Shown here: in pieces, positions 9,339-17,510 of the stretch | Layout: each line of letters opens with the position of its first letter | Position numbering within the stretch: position 1 is the stretch's first letter | From: Alicyclobacillus sacchari | GTDB lineage: Bacteria > Bacillota > Bacilli > Alicyclobacillales > Alicyclobacillaceae | Assembly (NCBI RefSeq): GCF_004366795.1 | Contig: NZ_SORF01000011.1 | Location: 1-64,000 of the forward strand | Length of the DNA stretch: 64,000 nucleotides | Direction: 5' to 3' | The notes under the pieces: generated by a model | What the model saw: the letters and a program-made list of their open reading frames with translations, nothing else | What the model was told of the DNA's origin: nothing | The model's database searches: none | Made by a program: the position numbers and the translations under genes

Positions 9339-9638
9339 ATGTTGTTGATGAATCTACAACGTTTTGCTCATAAGAAGGGCGTGTCATCGACCCGTAACGG
9401 CCGTGACAGCATATCGAAGCGCCTTGGTGTCAAGGAGCCGGATGGGAAGGTTGTAACGGCTGGTAGCATTCTCGTTCGTCAGCGCGGTACGAAGATCCAT
9501 CCTGGCCTCAACGTTGGTATTGGTAAGGACGACACGCTGTTTGCCAAAGTTGAAGGTTGCGTTCGCTTTGAGCGGTTTGGGCAAGGCAAGAAGCGCGTGA
9601 GTGTGTATCCAGTTGCTGCAGAAGTTGCAGTTCAGTAA
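9339..9638 (+). CDS. rpmA: 50S ribosomal protein L27 with Prp-cleavable N-terminus
   Basis: 99 aa starting [14 protein letters not shown]. The first nine residues are the Firmicute-type extension that Prp cleaves after Phe 9, exposing AHKKG, which reaches the peptidyl-transferase centre. ATG 9339 is preferred to ATG 9330 because AAAGGA lies about nine bases upstream of it. The core [14 protein letters not shown] and [15 protein letters not shown] is typical. A terminator hairpin follows. Confidence 0.98.
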   Translation: MLLMNLQRFAHKKGVSSTRNGRDSISKRLGVKEPDGKVVTAGSILVRQRGTKIHPGLNVGIGKDDTLFAKVEGCVRFERFGQGKKRVSVYPVAAEVAVQ

Positions 9639-9652
9639 TAGAATGAATGCAG

Positions 9653-9707
9653 AAGGGGCTGTCTCATGGGCGCAATGGCAACGGCGCCTGAGTCAGTCCC
9701 TTTTGTG
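9653..9707 (+). terminator. Rho-independent terminator after rpmA
   Basis: AAGGGGCTG (9653-9661) pairs with CAGTCCCTT (9694-9702), with an inner GC stem (GGGCGC with GCGCC), followed by TTTTGTGTT. It separates the ribosomal operon from spo0B-obg. Confidence 0.75.
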
Positions 9708-9725
9708 TTGAAAAGGTGACGACCA

Positions 9726-10196
9726 ATGCCAAATGGTGAACCACAACCGAGTCCGGCTGCTCAATTTAGGACGCATCGGCATGACGTATTGAATGAATTG
9801 CAGCTGATTCGGGCGTATCTCCAAATGGAGCGCCCGGCACAGGCCGTCGCCGTGGTAGACCGGCTTTCAACTTGGTTGCAGTCATTAACCACATGGCAGA
9901 TTAGCGCAGGTGCTTTCGGTGAACAATTGATGTGGACGGCTGCAGTCTGTCCCCATGTCCTTTTGGATTCTTTCACATGCCAGATTCCTCCTGTCGATGA
10001 TGTGGTCGAACAATTTTGCAGGTGGCTGAAGATGTGGAACGACGAGTTATCCATACGTGGGCAACGAGGTCGACTCTGTGTTACTGTGGATCAAAGTGGA
10101 TTTCGCATTATGTGTTCAGACGAGGAAGTCGTCAAACGGATAGATGAATGGACGGGCGCGTATCCGGACCTTGACTTTGTTGTAAACAGGTGGTGA
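9726..10196 (+). CDS. spo0B: Sporulation initiation phosphotransferase Spo0B
   Basis: 156 aa. The N-terminal helical hairpin carries THRHDVLNELQLIRAYLQM, the Spo0B phosphoacceptor motif (His 19). A short degenerate ATPase-like C-terminal domain follows. Spo0B passes phosphate from Spo0F to Spo0A in the phosphorelay. Its place immediately before obg is conserved in Bacillales. AAAAGGTGA precedes ATG 9726. Confidence 0.92.
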   Translation: MPNGEPQPSPAAQFRTHRHDVLNELQLIRAYLQMERPAQAVAVVDRLSTWLQSLTTWQISAGAFGEQLMWTAAVCPHVLLDSFTCQIPPVDDVVEQFCRWLKMWNDELSIRGQRGRLCVTVDQSGFRIMCSDEEVVKRIDEWTGAYPDLDFVVNRW

Positions 10197-10202
10197 CGAC
10201 GA

Positions 10203-11483
10203 GTGTTTTTTGACCACGCCAGCATTTATGTAAAGGGTGGCGACGGTGGCAACGGCATCGTCTCGTATCGGCGTGAAAAGTACGTGCCGCTAGGTGGACC
10301 AGCTGGCGGTGATGGCGGGCGCGGCGGCGACGTCGTATTGATTGTCGACGAAGGTTTACGCACGCTCATCGACTTTCGCTATCAACGCCATTTTAAGGCC
10401 AAGCCCGGTGAACAAGGCGGTACCAAAAACAAACACGGCGCGGACGCCTCGGATTTGGTGATCAAGGTTCCCCCCGGCACGGTGGTCCGAGATGCGAATT
10501 CGGGTCAATTTCTTGGTGATTTGATACAACACGGGGATCGCCTCGTGGTTGCGCGCGGCGGGCGCGGGGGGCGTGGAAATGCCCGTTTTGCCACTGCCGT
10601 CAATAAGGCACCCGATATGGCGGAAAAGGGCGAGCCCGGTGAAGAGCGCTGGTTGGAGCTTGAACTTCGCGTATTGGCGGATGTCGGTCTCGTCGGCTTT
10701 CCGTCCGTCGGGAAGTCCACATTGCTTGCTGCCGTGACACGCGCACGCCCAAAGGTTGGGGCATATCACTTTACGACGCTCAACCCCGAGCTTGGGGTCG
10801 TCGAGACCTCGGACGGCCGAGGATTCGTCATTGCCGATCTCCCAGGCCTCATTGAGGGAGCACACGCCGGGCATGGGTTGGGGCACGAATTTCTTCGGCA
10901 CATTCAAAGAACACGCGTGATCGTTCACGTCATTGATGCCGCATCCGTCGACGGGCGCGATCCGGTCGAGGATTTCCGGATTATCGAGAATGAGTTGGCT
11001 GCCTACGATCCGGTGTTGGCCGAACGGCCACGCATCGTTGCGGCAAATAAGATGGACCTGCCTGGCGCAGCGGCGGGATTGGAGCGTTTTCGGCAGGCGT
11101 ATCCGAATCTTGAGGTGTTTCCCATCTCAGGCGCGACGCATCAGGGTCTTGAACCTCTTATTCGCAAACTAGCTGATATGTTGGATGCACTGCCGCACGG
11201 AGTAGAACCCCAGATCGTCGCTCCAGATGAAGAAGAGCACAAGGTCTACCGCCTTGAGCGCAAGGAGCCGTTTGCGATCCGCCGGGAGGGTGGTGAATTT
11301 ATCGTCGAAAGCCCAGAGCTTGAGAAGCTTGTAAAAATGACGAATTTCCAGCAGTTTGACGCAGTGAAACGGTTTCAAAGAATTCTCAAGCAGCGCGGAG
11401 TTGACGACGCTCTGCGTGAACGCGGCGCGAAGGATGGCGATAGTATTCGCATCGGAGATATGGTGTTCGATTTTGTGGATTGA
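10203..11483 (+). CDS. obgE: GTPase Obg (CgtA)
   Basis: 426 aa with three domains. The glycine-rich Obg fold (GGDGGNGIVSYRREKYVP, GGPAGGDGGRGGDV) is followed by the G domain with GFPSVGKST at about 165-173, DLPGLIEGA as G3 and NKMDLPG as G4. A C-terminal OCT domain completes it. It acts in 50S assembly and stress signalling, and in Bacillus is needed for the Spo0A phosphorelay, fitting its pairing with spo0B. The start is GTG. Confidence 0.98.
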   Translation: MFFDHASIYVKGGDGGNGIVSYRREKYVPLGGPAGGDGGRGGDVVLIVDEGLRTLIDFRYQRHFKAKPGEQGGTKNKHGADASDLVIKVPPGTVVRDANSGQFLGDLIQHGDRLVVARGGRGGRGNARFATAVNKAPDMAEKGEPGEERWLELELRVLADVGLVGFPSVGKSTLLAAVTRARPKVGAYHFTTLNPELGVVETSDGRGFVIADLPGLIEGAHAGHGLGHEFLRHIQRTRVIVHVIDAASVDGRDPVEDFRIIENELAAYDPVLAERPRIVAANKMDLPGAAAGLERFRQAYPNLEVFPISGATHQGLEPLIRKLADMLDALPHGVEPQIVAPDEEEHKVYRLERKEPFAIRREGGEFIVESPELEKLVKMTNFQQFDAVKRFQRILKQRGVDDALRERGAKDGDSIRIGDMVFDFVD

Positions 11484-11853
11484 AGCGAACCACACGTTGC
11501 CTAAGGAAGTTCTTCGCGAATTGATATCGCTTGCGATAGCAAGCCATCCGGTTGAATGTGTTGGTTTTGTCGTCTACCGATTTCAGCATTGGATACTGCC
11601 TCTGCCTGCCCTGGCATCGCCGCGGTCTGTTTTTGTTGATCCGGCGGTGCTGATCCCCACCCTCTACCTTTTGGAGCAGCATGGCATGACCATCGTCGCG
11701 TCCTATCACAGCCATCCGAATGGGCTTACTCATCCTAGTAAACTGGACGATGGATTTCGACTATACGGCGGATCGCACGTTTTACTCGTGCGCGAACAAC
11801 GGACATTTACTCCACACACCTACATTTGGCGCCATCAAATTTCTCATCCATAA
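11473..11853 (+). CDS. Small JAMM/MPN-type metallopeptidase-like protein
   Basis: About 126 aa. The core motif HSHPNGLTHPSKLD gives the zinc ligands His 79, His 81 and Asp 92, with Ser 89 and an upstream Glu (about 28, HPVECVGFV), as in prokaryotic JAMM (Mov34/MPN/PAD-1) proteins that cleave isopeptide or thiocarboxylate conjugates. The product is little more than the bare domain. The start is uncertain: TTG 11473 overlaps obg by 11 bases, and TTG 11497 is an alternative. A terminator follows, so it likely shares the obg transcript. The substrate is unknown. Confidence 0.75.
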   Translation: MWIEANHTLPKEVLRELISLAIASHPVECVGFVVYRFQHWILPLPALASPRSVFVDPAVLIPTLYLLEQHGMTIVASYHSHPNGLTHPSKLDDGFRLYGGSHVLLVREQRTFTPHTYIWRHQISHP

Positions 11854-11892
11854 ATCCTCATCAACTCTTGTGAATATTTACATAAAGATATG

Positions 11893-11922
11893 CGCCTGTA
11901 TTCGTTGAAAACAGGCGTTTTT
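11893..11922 (+). terminator. Rho-independent terminator of the obg-JAMM unit
   Basis: CGCCTGT (11893-11899) pairs with ACAGGCG (11911-11917), followed directly by TTTTT. It lies between the JAMM gene and the comG operon. Confidence 0.85.
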
Positions 11923-11964
11923 GGTGCTGGCTCGAATTCTTTGTGCCAAAGGAGGATACGAGTC

Positions 11965-12948
11965 ATGGAACCATTGACAACCGCCAGAATGGTGCAGGAT
12001 GTTCTCGATGCAGCAATCGAGTTGGGTGCTAGCGATATTCATCTGAAGATGTATGAAGGACAGGTCACCGTCTCCTGCAGGATTGCCGGGGTAGTGCGCC
12101 CGTTGATGTCGTTCTCTTGTTTAGGAGAAGAGTTGCTACGACGTTTTAAGGCCTTGGCACGCATGGACGTAACCGTGCGCCAGTCTCCGCAGGAGGGAAG
12201 TTTTGTTTGGGACTGTTCCAGCGGCAAGGTATTCATTCGCATGTCTGCCCTGCCCATCTATCGAGGAGAATCACTCGTGATGCGGCTACTGGTGGAGCAA
12301 AGGGCGATATTGTCGATGTCAAATTTGGGCTTTACCGATGTACAACTTGGCGAGGTTGAACGCTGGTTGTGCCACAGAAGCGGCCTCATCGTCGTCTCTG
12401 GGCGCACGGGCGTTGGGAAAACGACGACGCTGTACAGTTTGATGAACGAATTGGCCAATCGCGGTCGACAGGTGTTTTCGTTGGAAGATCCGGTTGAAAT
12501 TCCGTTGCCAAATTGCAGGCAAATTGAGATTCACGAGCGTTCGGGTGTAACCTTCCATACCGCCTTGCGCACCCTGCTGCGCCAGGATCCGGATGTGATG
12601 ATGATCGGTGAAATTCGAGATGAAGAAACCGCACAGGCAGCTTGTCGGGCAGCTTTGAGCGGGCGCTTGGTGTTTGCCACGACACACGCAAGCGGCCTGC
12701 CTGGAACGGTGATGCGGCTTGTCGATTTCGGCGTACCGCAGGCTGTGGTTCGCGACGTGTTATCGGGAGTGATCGTCCAACATGCGTTGTCCCGGGATGC
12801 GGGCAAAGAACAACGCTATACCCTGGAGGCATTTCAATCGCAGTGTATCGGAACTGTTCAAAAGCACGGTGTACGGAGCGAGATGGGTGATGTATATGAA
12901 GCCAAGTCGTTCAAGTTGGAGGATCTTCAATTCGCCTCAAGTATGTAG
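11965..12948 (+). CDS. comGA: Competence pilus assembly ATPase ComGA (PilB/GspE family)
   Basis: 327 aa secretion ATPase. The N-terminal ATPase-associated domain (GASDIHLKMYEGQV) precedes Walker A GRTGVGKTTTLYSL, the Asp box, Walker B QDPDVMMIGEIRDEETAQA and the His box (TTHAS). It powers the pseudopilus for DNA uptake. AAAGGAGG precedes ATG 11965. No tetracysteine zinc motif is seen, as in B. subtilis ComGA. First of seven closely packed genes. Confidence 0.93.
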   Translation: MEPLTTARMVQDVLDAAIELGASDIHLKMYEGQVTVSCRIAGVVRPLMSFSCLGEELLRRFKALARMDVTVRQSPQEGSFVWDCSSGKVFIRMSALPIYRGESLVMRLLVEQRAILSMSNLGFTDVQLGEVERWLCHRSGLIVVSGRTGVGKTTTLYSLMNELANRGRQVFSLEDPVEIPLPNCRQIEIHERSGVTFHTALRTLLRQDPDVMMIGEIRDEETAQAACRAALSGRLVFATTHASGLPGTVMRLVDFGVPQAVVRDVLSGVIVQHALSRDAGKEQRYTLEAFQSQCIGTVQKHGVRSEMGDVYEAKSFKLEDLQFASSM

Positions 12949-13996
12949 ACGCCTTTGGCGTACCAATGTTGCCAATAAAAAATGGCGCACCACACGGCAC
13001 ATGCGTGCCACGGTGGTTTGGATGGAATGCGTTGGACAGATGCTTGCCGCTGGCCTTGACGTACGCCGCGCGGTTGCGGCGGTAGTGGGCGAGGGCGCGA
13101 TGGGGAAGGAGCTTGCCGCACGAATGCTGGCCAGGGTGGAATCCGGGGCCAGTTTGACACCCGCCTTTCAGGATTTTTTGGCCCCGGAGCAACTTTTTAT
13201 CCTGCGCGCCTCCGAGCAGGCGGGGACATTTGCAGATGGGCTACTGTCTGTAGCCAGACGCATTGACGAGCAATTGGAGTGGCGGCGAACGATATCGAAG
13301 TCGGTCGCATATCCAGGCGTTTTATTGCTGAGCTGTTATGCTTTGGCGCTGTTTGTGCGTTTAGAAGTCGATCCCATGCTCCGGCGTTTGGTGGCGTCTC
13401 TTACGGTTTCTCATGACACGACTCACCCCCTCACGGCCATAGCGGCCAATTTGCCGATCGCGCTCACGACCCTCATGACAGGTGCCGTTTTTGGCCTTCC
13501 GTGCCTATGGTGGGTACAGCGACGAACTTCGTTCGCAAATCGACTACCACTACCACTGACTCAACTGATGGTGCGGATACGAAGTGAGCGGCTGGCGTAT
13601 CAATTGTCGGTTCAGCTTGGGGCGGGCATACCCTTGTTGGACTTGTTGCGAGCGGAGAGCGAGCAGGTGGCCAGCCTGCATGCCGATGAGGCCATGCGGT
13701 TGCACCAAGCGCTACTGCGAGGGCGTTCACTCGCGGCGGCTTTACAGGAGGATTGCCGGCCCATTCATTACGATCCGCTTTTACTCGAGCTCGTGCAGGT
13801 CGCGGAGGAAACTGGAGATATGGCGAGTTGCATGTCGCGTGCCTGCGAACTATTGCGTCGCCAAATCGTCAATCAACTTGACACCATGGGTCGCTACCTC
13901 GAGCCATTCGTGACGGGCATCATGGGGCTCATCGTCGGAAGTGTCGTGTATAGCGTGTTTGGTCCTATGTATACGGCCATTGCGCAACTGAGTTAG
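12896..13996 (+). CDS. comGB: Competence pilus inner-membrane protein ComGB (PilC/GspF family)
   Basis: About 366 aa. Two GspF domains are present: the first around MLAAGLDVRRAVAAV and LRASEQAGTFADGLL, the second around QLGAGIPLLDLLRAESEQ and QVAEETGDMASCMSRACE, with three hydrophobic segments. It is the membrane platform for pilus assembly. The start is uncertain. ATG 12896 overlaps comGA by 53 bases and has a weak ribosome site. Residues before MRATVVWMECV are not conserved. Confidence 0.9.
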   Translation: MKPSRSSWRIFNSPQVCRRLWRTNVANKKWRTTRHMRATVVWMECVGQMLAAGLDVRRAVAAVVGEGAMGKELAARMLARVESGASLTPAFQDFLAPEQLFILRASEQAGTFADGLLSVARRIDEQLEWRRTISKSVAYPGVLLLSCYALALFVRLEVDPMLRRLVASLTVSHDTTHPLTAIAANLPIALTTLMTGAVFGLPCLWWVQRRTSFANRLPLPLTQLMVRIRSERLAYQLSVQLGAGIPLLDLLRAESEQVASLHADEAMRLHQALLRGRSLAAALQEDCRPIHYDPLLLELVQVAEETGDMASCMSRACELLRRQIVNQLDTMGRYLEPFVTGIMGLIVGSVVYSVFGPMYTAIAQLS

Positions 13997-14021
13997 AGAT
14001 TGAAGGACTTGGGGGCTTTCG

Positions 14022-14420
14022 ATGCCGATGTGCACGATTCGAAGAAATCCAACCATGAATGCAGGACAAGAAGGGTTTAGCTTAATCGAATTGATGATTG
14101 CCGTCGTGATCGTCGCCATCATGGTTGCCATGATCACACCACAGTTGATGCGGGCGTCGGCGCGGGCAGAGGCAACGGCTTGCTCCGGGAACGTACGGAC
14201 CATCTCTGCAGCCCTGGCCGAATACCAACTCTTGCATCAGTCCCTGCCGCCGGGAAATTCGACACAGCAAATTCAGGCATTGGTCGGAGACGGTTTGCTA
14301 TCGAACGACGCGCTGCAAGGAAGTTACGTGATTCAGGATACAGATCCAAACAACATTGCGGTCAGTTGTGCTGCAAATGGGAATGGTGCAGGGGGGATGA
14401 ATAATGGCTCCGGAGATTAA
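14022..14420 (+). CDS. comGC: Major competence pseudopilin ComGC
   Basis: 132 aa type IV prepilin-like protein. A short positively charged leader ends in EG, then FSLIELMIAVVIVAIMVAMI forms the methylated hydrophobic helix; processing is expected between Gly and Phe. ATG 14022 follows a GGGGG run. An internal ATG at 14055 would give a shorter leader. The C-terminus is Asn/Gly rich. ComGC is the main subunit of the DNA-uptake pseudopilus. Confidence 0.9.
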   Translation: MPMCTIRRNPTMNAGQEGFSLIELMIAVVIVAIMVAMITPQLMRASARAEATACSGNVRTISAALAEYQLLHQSLPPGNSTQQIQALVGDGLLSNDALQGSYVIQDTDPNNIAVSCAANGNGAGGMNNGSGD

Positions 14421-14886
14421 GCTGCATATCGTGTCTCCAAGGAAGCCGGAGGCTGCTTTTACACTGTTGGAGACGATGATTGCCGTTGCGCTCATGAGTG
14501 TTGGTATCTTGTTTGCCTCTGGAGCGGGCGTTGGTTTGATACGCGACAGTGAGTTGGATGCAGGTGCGTATGATCTGCTCGAGCAGATGCGAATGGTGCA
14601 AAATCTTGCAGCGACGAGCGGGGTGTTTGCTGCTGTCTGGCTCGATCCTTACGACACACGATATCACCTGACCCATGGCGCTGTCACGCTCGAACAGGAC
14701 GAGTTCCCACCTGGGATTCATTACGTCGATGGCTATCTGGAGTTTCCCGTTCACGAGATTTCCTATGACGATCTCGGTGATGCACAAGCGGCAGGTGTCA
14801 TTCGCGTGACGGATGGCCAAGATGAACGCGATATTCACCTGTACATGGGATCAGGGCTACAAGCAGCGGGGTGGGTTTATCCGTGA
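14404..14886 (+). CDS. comGD: Minor competence pseudopilin ComGD-like
   Basis: 160 aa with a prepilin leader ending EAA followed by FTLLETMIAVALMSVGILFA, a type IV pilin N-terminal helix with the conserved Glu at +5. It overlaps the comGC end. Name assigned by position and pilin fold; the C-terminal globular part is divergent. Confidence 0.8.
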   Translation: MAPEIKLHIVSPRKPEAAFTLLETMIAVALMSVGILFASGAGVGLIRDSELDAGAYDLLEQMRMVQNLAATSGVFAAVWLDPYDTRYHLTHGAVTLEQDEFPPGIHYVDGYLEFPVHEISYDDLGDAQAAGVIRVTDGQDERDIHLYMGSGLQAAGWVYP

Positions 14887-15224
14887 ATGTATGGGAGAGT
14901 ATTGTCGCCATCTGCGTATTGGCTTGCGTTTTGCCGTTATCCGCCATGGCAGAACAGAATGCCTTACATGCGTATCGCATAGCTCGGGAATTGCAAGGGG
15001 CGGAAATCGCATATGGCATGATTGCAGAGTTGACGCTGAACAGCCAGTCCACACCAACAAGCATACAGGAAGGAGGGGTGCGCTATCAAATTGTCCGTGT
15101 GCCGTACGATGCAGAGAGTCCGGAAGGGTGCCGTACTGGCTACCAAGTCGGAATCGTTGCAGGAACCAATCTCGTTGCCGACGGTCAGGTACCCGTCTGC
15201 GATGATCGCCTTTTCTCTCATTGA
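14883..15224 (+). CDS. Probable minor pseudopilin, ComGE position
   Basis: 113 aa with a single N-terminal hydrophobic segment (VNVWESIVAICVLACVLPLS) carrying a Glu where pilins have their +5 Glu, but without a clear Gly/Ala-Phe cleavage site. GTG 14883 overlaps the previous stop and has GGTGGG seven bases upstream. It occupies the comGE slot. Function by context only. Confidence 0.65.
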   Translation: MNVWESIVAICVLACVLPLSAMAEQNALHAYRIARELQGAEIAYGMIAELTLNSQSTPTSIQEGGVRYQIVRVPYDAESPEGCRTGYQVGIVAGTNLVADGQVPVCDDRLFSH

Positions 15225-15633
15225 AGTCATGATCGGTATGAGTATCGGAACGCTAGCGTTGACATTGGCGACTGCGCTGTTTTTACAGGTCCGTGAGGCC
15301 GCTGTCAGACAGGAGATGCTGGCAGAAGAGATGGCGACCCTCGACAGCGTCCACCGCGTGCTCACGCAGGACATTCATGCGGCAACCACCTGTTCTATGC
15401 TCGGATCGAGCTTCGTGTTAAACGAACTAAATGGTACGCAGTACACATATTATGTAAATAATGCACGCGAGCTCATTCGGTATCGGACAGGTGGGGGCAC
15501 TGCTGTTCTCGCTCTCCATATGCAGTCGTTCCAAGTGCAACCAGAAGGACGAGATATGCTTGCGTGCCAATTGACTTTGACAACGGGACAGAGCGATTGG
15601 TTTGTGGCTCGTTTGCAAGGAGGCGGCTCTTGA
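15175..15633 (+). CDS. comGF: Minor competence pseudopilin ComGF-like
   Basis: About 152 aa. The prepilin-type motif FSLIEVMIGMSIGTLALTLA follows Ala. TTG 15175 gives a 12-residue leader containing an Arg and has AGGA about nine bases upstream. ATG 15202 would leave only MIA before the cleavage site, too short. A GTG at 15091 would give a long unusual leader. The C-terminal beta-rich part (residues with VLTQDIHAATTC) resembles ComGF/PilX-like subunits. Confidence 0.7.
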   Translation: MPTVRYPSAMIAFSLIEVMIGMSIGTLALTLATALFLQVREAAVRQEMLAEEMATLDSVHRVLTQDIHAATTCSMLGSSFVLNELNGTQYTYYVNNARELIRYRTGGGTAVLALHMQSFQVQPEGRDMLACQLTLTTGQSDWFVARLQGGGS

Positions 15634-16037
15634 TGCGAAACGACGAATCGGATCGCGAGTCAGGGGCGGTTTTGATTTACGTGTTAACCACCGTGACAGC
15701 TTTGGGTATTGTCTTGTCGACCCTCGTATACACAGGCCGGATCGTATGGATGGGTCAGGCGAGACAACTCCAGTTTGTTCAGTGCAGTGTAGTCGGGCGC
15801 AGTGTCGCAGAGGCAGCACTACGAGATCTTCAGGCCGGACAAAAACTTCCGGCTTCTGATTCCTGGACGATAGCGGGAGACCAGGTTACCATGGGATGTA
15901 TATTCGATGGGCGAAATGTGTCTGCTCGAATTGATGTCGTGAGCGGGAGTGTTTCCGATACAATCTCGTTTGTCTATGATACAATCGCTCGTACAACACG
16001 AGCGTGGCAGGACAATGGTCCTGGGCTGACGGAGTGA
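15633..16037 (+). CDS. Probable minor pilus component, ComGG position
   Basis: 134 aa. A polar N-terminus (about 14 residues) precedes a hydrophobic segment AVLIYVLTTVTALGIVLSTL, then a soluble domain. It has no canonical prepilin cleavage motif, as is true of ComGG/PilX-like subunits of several species. GGAGG ends nine bases before ATG 15633, which lies at the comGF stop. Assigned by operon position. Confidence 0.65.
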   Translation: MRNDESDRESGAVLIYVLTTVTALGIVLSTLVYTGRIVWMGQARQLQFVQCSVVGRSVAEAALRDLQAGQKLPASDSWTIAGDQVTMGCIFDGRNVSARIDVVSGSVSDTISFVYDTIARTTRAWQDNGPGLTE

Positions 16038-16042
16038 TGATC

Positions 16043-16558
16043 ATGCAGCGTTTGGCCTTGATTGGATTCATGGCCAGTGGTAAGTCGACGGTCGGAGAGC
16101 TCGTCGCGGCAAAATTGGACGTCCCGTTCGTCGATCTCGATCGCTACATCGAAGCGCGAGCGGGCATGACGATACCAGAAATTTTTGCGACTCTCGGCGA
16201 ACAAAGATTCCGCGTAATGGAAACAGAAGCACTTGGCGACATTGGACGAGACATGAAATGTGTCGTCTTGGCGACAGGCGGTGGAGCCGTCATTCATCCG
16301 TCCAATCGGGATTTGTTAAAGGCTTCGTTTACGACCGTGTATTTGCGAGCCGCGCCTGAGACGATTCTCTCCCGTCTGAAACAAGATGCCGCACAGCGCC
16401 CGTTACTTCAAACGGACAATCCAGCACAGCGTGTGCGCACTTTGCTCAAGCAGCGTCAAACTTGGTACGAAGATGCAGCGTCATGGATCGTCGATGTCGA
16501 TCATGGAACCGTTGAGGAGATTGCGCAATTCGTGATCCAAACGGCAATAGGGGAGTAG
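16043..16558 (+). CDS. aroK: Shikimate kinase
   Basis: 171 aa. The P-loop GFMASGKSTVGELVA, the shikimate-binding DLDRYIE, and the substrate-closing GGGAV segment (LATGGGAVIHPSNR) are all present, with the lid Arg (QRPLL). It phosphorylates shikimate in aromatic amino acid synthesis. ATG 16043 suits the GGAG at 16031; GTG 16034 or ATG 16037 are alternatives. aroK after comG is the B. subtilis order. Confidence 0.95.
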   Translation: MQRLALIGFMASGKSTVGELVAAKLDVPFVDLDRYIEARAGMTIPEIFATLGEQRFRVMETEALGDIGRDMKCVVLATGGGAVIHPSNRDLLKASFTTVYLRAAPETILSRLKQDAAQRPLLQTDNPAQRVRTLLKQRQTWYEDAASWIVDVDHGTVEEIAQFVIQTAIGE

Positions 16559-16569
16559 GTGGCATTGCT

Positions 16570-17496
16570 GTGAGACACATTGAAAGTCTCTTTCCCAAGC
16601 AGTTTTCCGGACATGATAGCGGATATGACGTTGCGTACTTCCGAAGGCAAATACCAGAGCTCAATGAACTAAACGTTTCAGACGCGTTCATTCACCGACA
16701 TCGCGCTGCGTTGCTTGAGTATCTGCGACAGTCGTCCATATGCCGGACATGCCGTGGCTATGCAACTTGCGCAAAGCACGGTGACATGAAGGGGTTTGTC
16801 CAAGTTCTCGAACCGAGTCCTGCAGGGGTTTCATTTGGTGTAAGACGTTGTCAGCCATTTCATGAGTTCATGGCGAAGTTAAAGGTTGATCGGTTCGCGA
16901 GAGTCGCTGGCGTGACGGAAATGGATGACTCATTTCAGTTCTCAAATTATCCACCGGAGCAGATCAAACGTTATCCAAACGTCATTAAGTATGCTCGTGA
17001 GTTTGCACGTGACTTTCATCCGTCGTCTCATGCCGATAAGCCAGGTTTGTATATTTTTGGGCCGCCCGGCGTGGGCAAGACACATCTGATGTTCGCCGTG
17101 TTTCATCAGTTGCGTGAGCGAGGCGTGCCGTCGCTCATTGTTCGATCTGACTCGCTCTTTGATCACATGCGTCATCTCATCGCAGATGGACAAGATCTCG
17201 AGCCTTTTCTTGAAGCACTTTCGACTGTGCCAGTACTTGGCATCGATGAATTCGCACAGGAGCGGGCAAACGACTTCAGCATGGAGAAGCTGTTCCGCAT
17301 TATCAATCATCGCTTCCATGCAAAGCTCTCCACATGGTTTACGAGCAACTACAGTCCCCCTGATGCGTACCGCAAAGGGGCAGACGATATCAACGATGCG
17401 GTTGCTCCTTTGCGATCGCGAGTGATGAATATGGCGATACTCGTCAAAATGGACGGACCTGATGCACGGCAGCGCCATTTAAAGACCTTGGTGTGA
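16570..17496 (+). CDS. DnaI-like helicase loader (AAA+ ATPase)
   Basis: 308 aa. The N-terminal region has Cys 58, Cys 61, Cys 67, His 70 and Cys 94, like the zinc-binding N-domain of DnaI. The C-terminal AAA+ domain has GPPGVGKTH (about 164-172), a Walker B VPVLGIDEF and a sensor-1 TSNYSP. This fits B. subtilis DnaI, which loads the replicative helicase DnaC. IstB of insertion sequences is a relative but lacks the zinc region, and no transposase is nearby. In Bacillus dnaI sits with dnaB elsewhere, so this may be a relocated dnaI or a second copy. The start is GTG. Confidence 0.75.
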   Translation: MRHIESLFPKQFSGHDSGYDVAYFRRQIPELNELNVSDAFIHRHRAALLEYLRQSSICRTCRGYATCAKHGDMKGFVQVLEPSPAGVSFGVRRCQPFHEFMAKLKVDRFARVAGVTEMDDSFQFSNYPPEQIKRYPNVIKYAREFARDFHPSSHADKPGLYIFGPPGVGKTHLMFAVFHQLRERGVPSLIVRSDSLFDHMRHLIADGQDLEPFLEALSTVPVLGIDEFAQERANDFSMEKLFRIINHRFHAKLSTWFTSNYSPPDAYRKGADDINDAVAPLRSRVMNMAILVKMDGPDARQRHLKTLV

Positions 17497-17510
17497 CGCC
17501 CCGCTGATCC

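Noticed and set aside
16570-17496. IstB transposition helper of an IS21-type element
   Set aside because: The protein has the DnaI-type zinc N-domain, and no IstA, inverted repeats or target duplication are visible.
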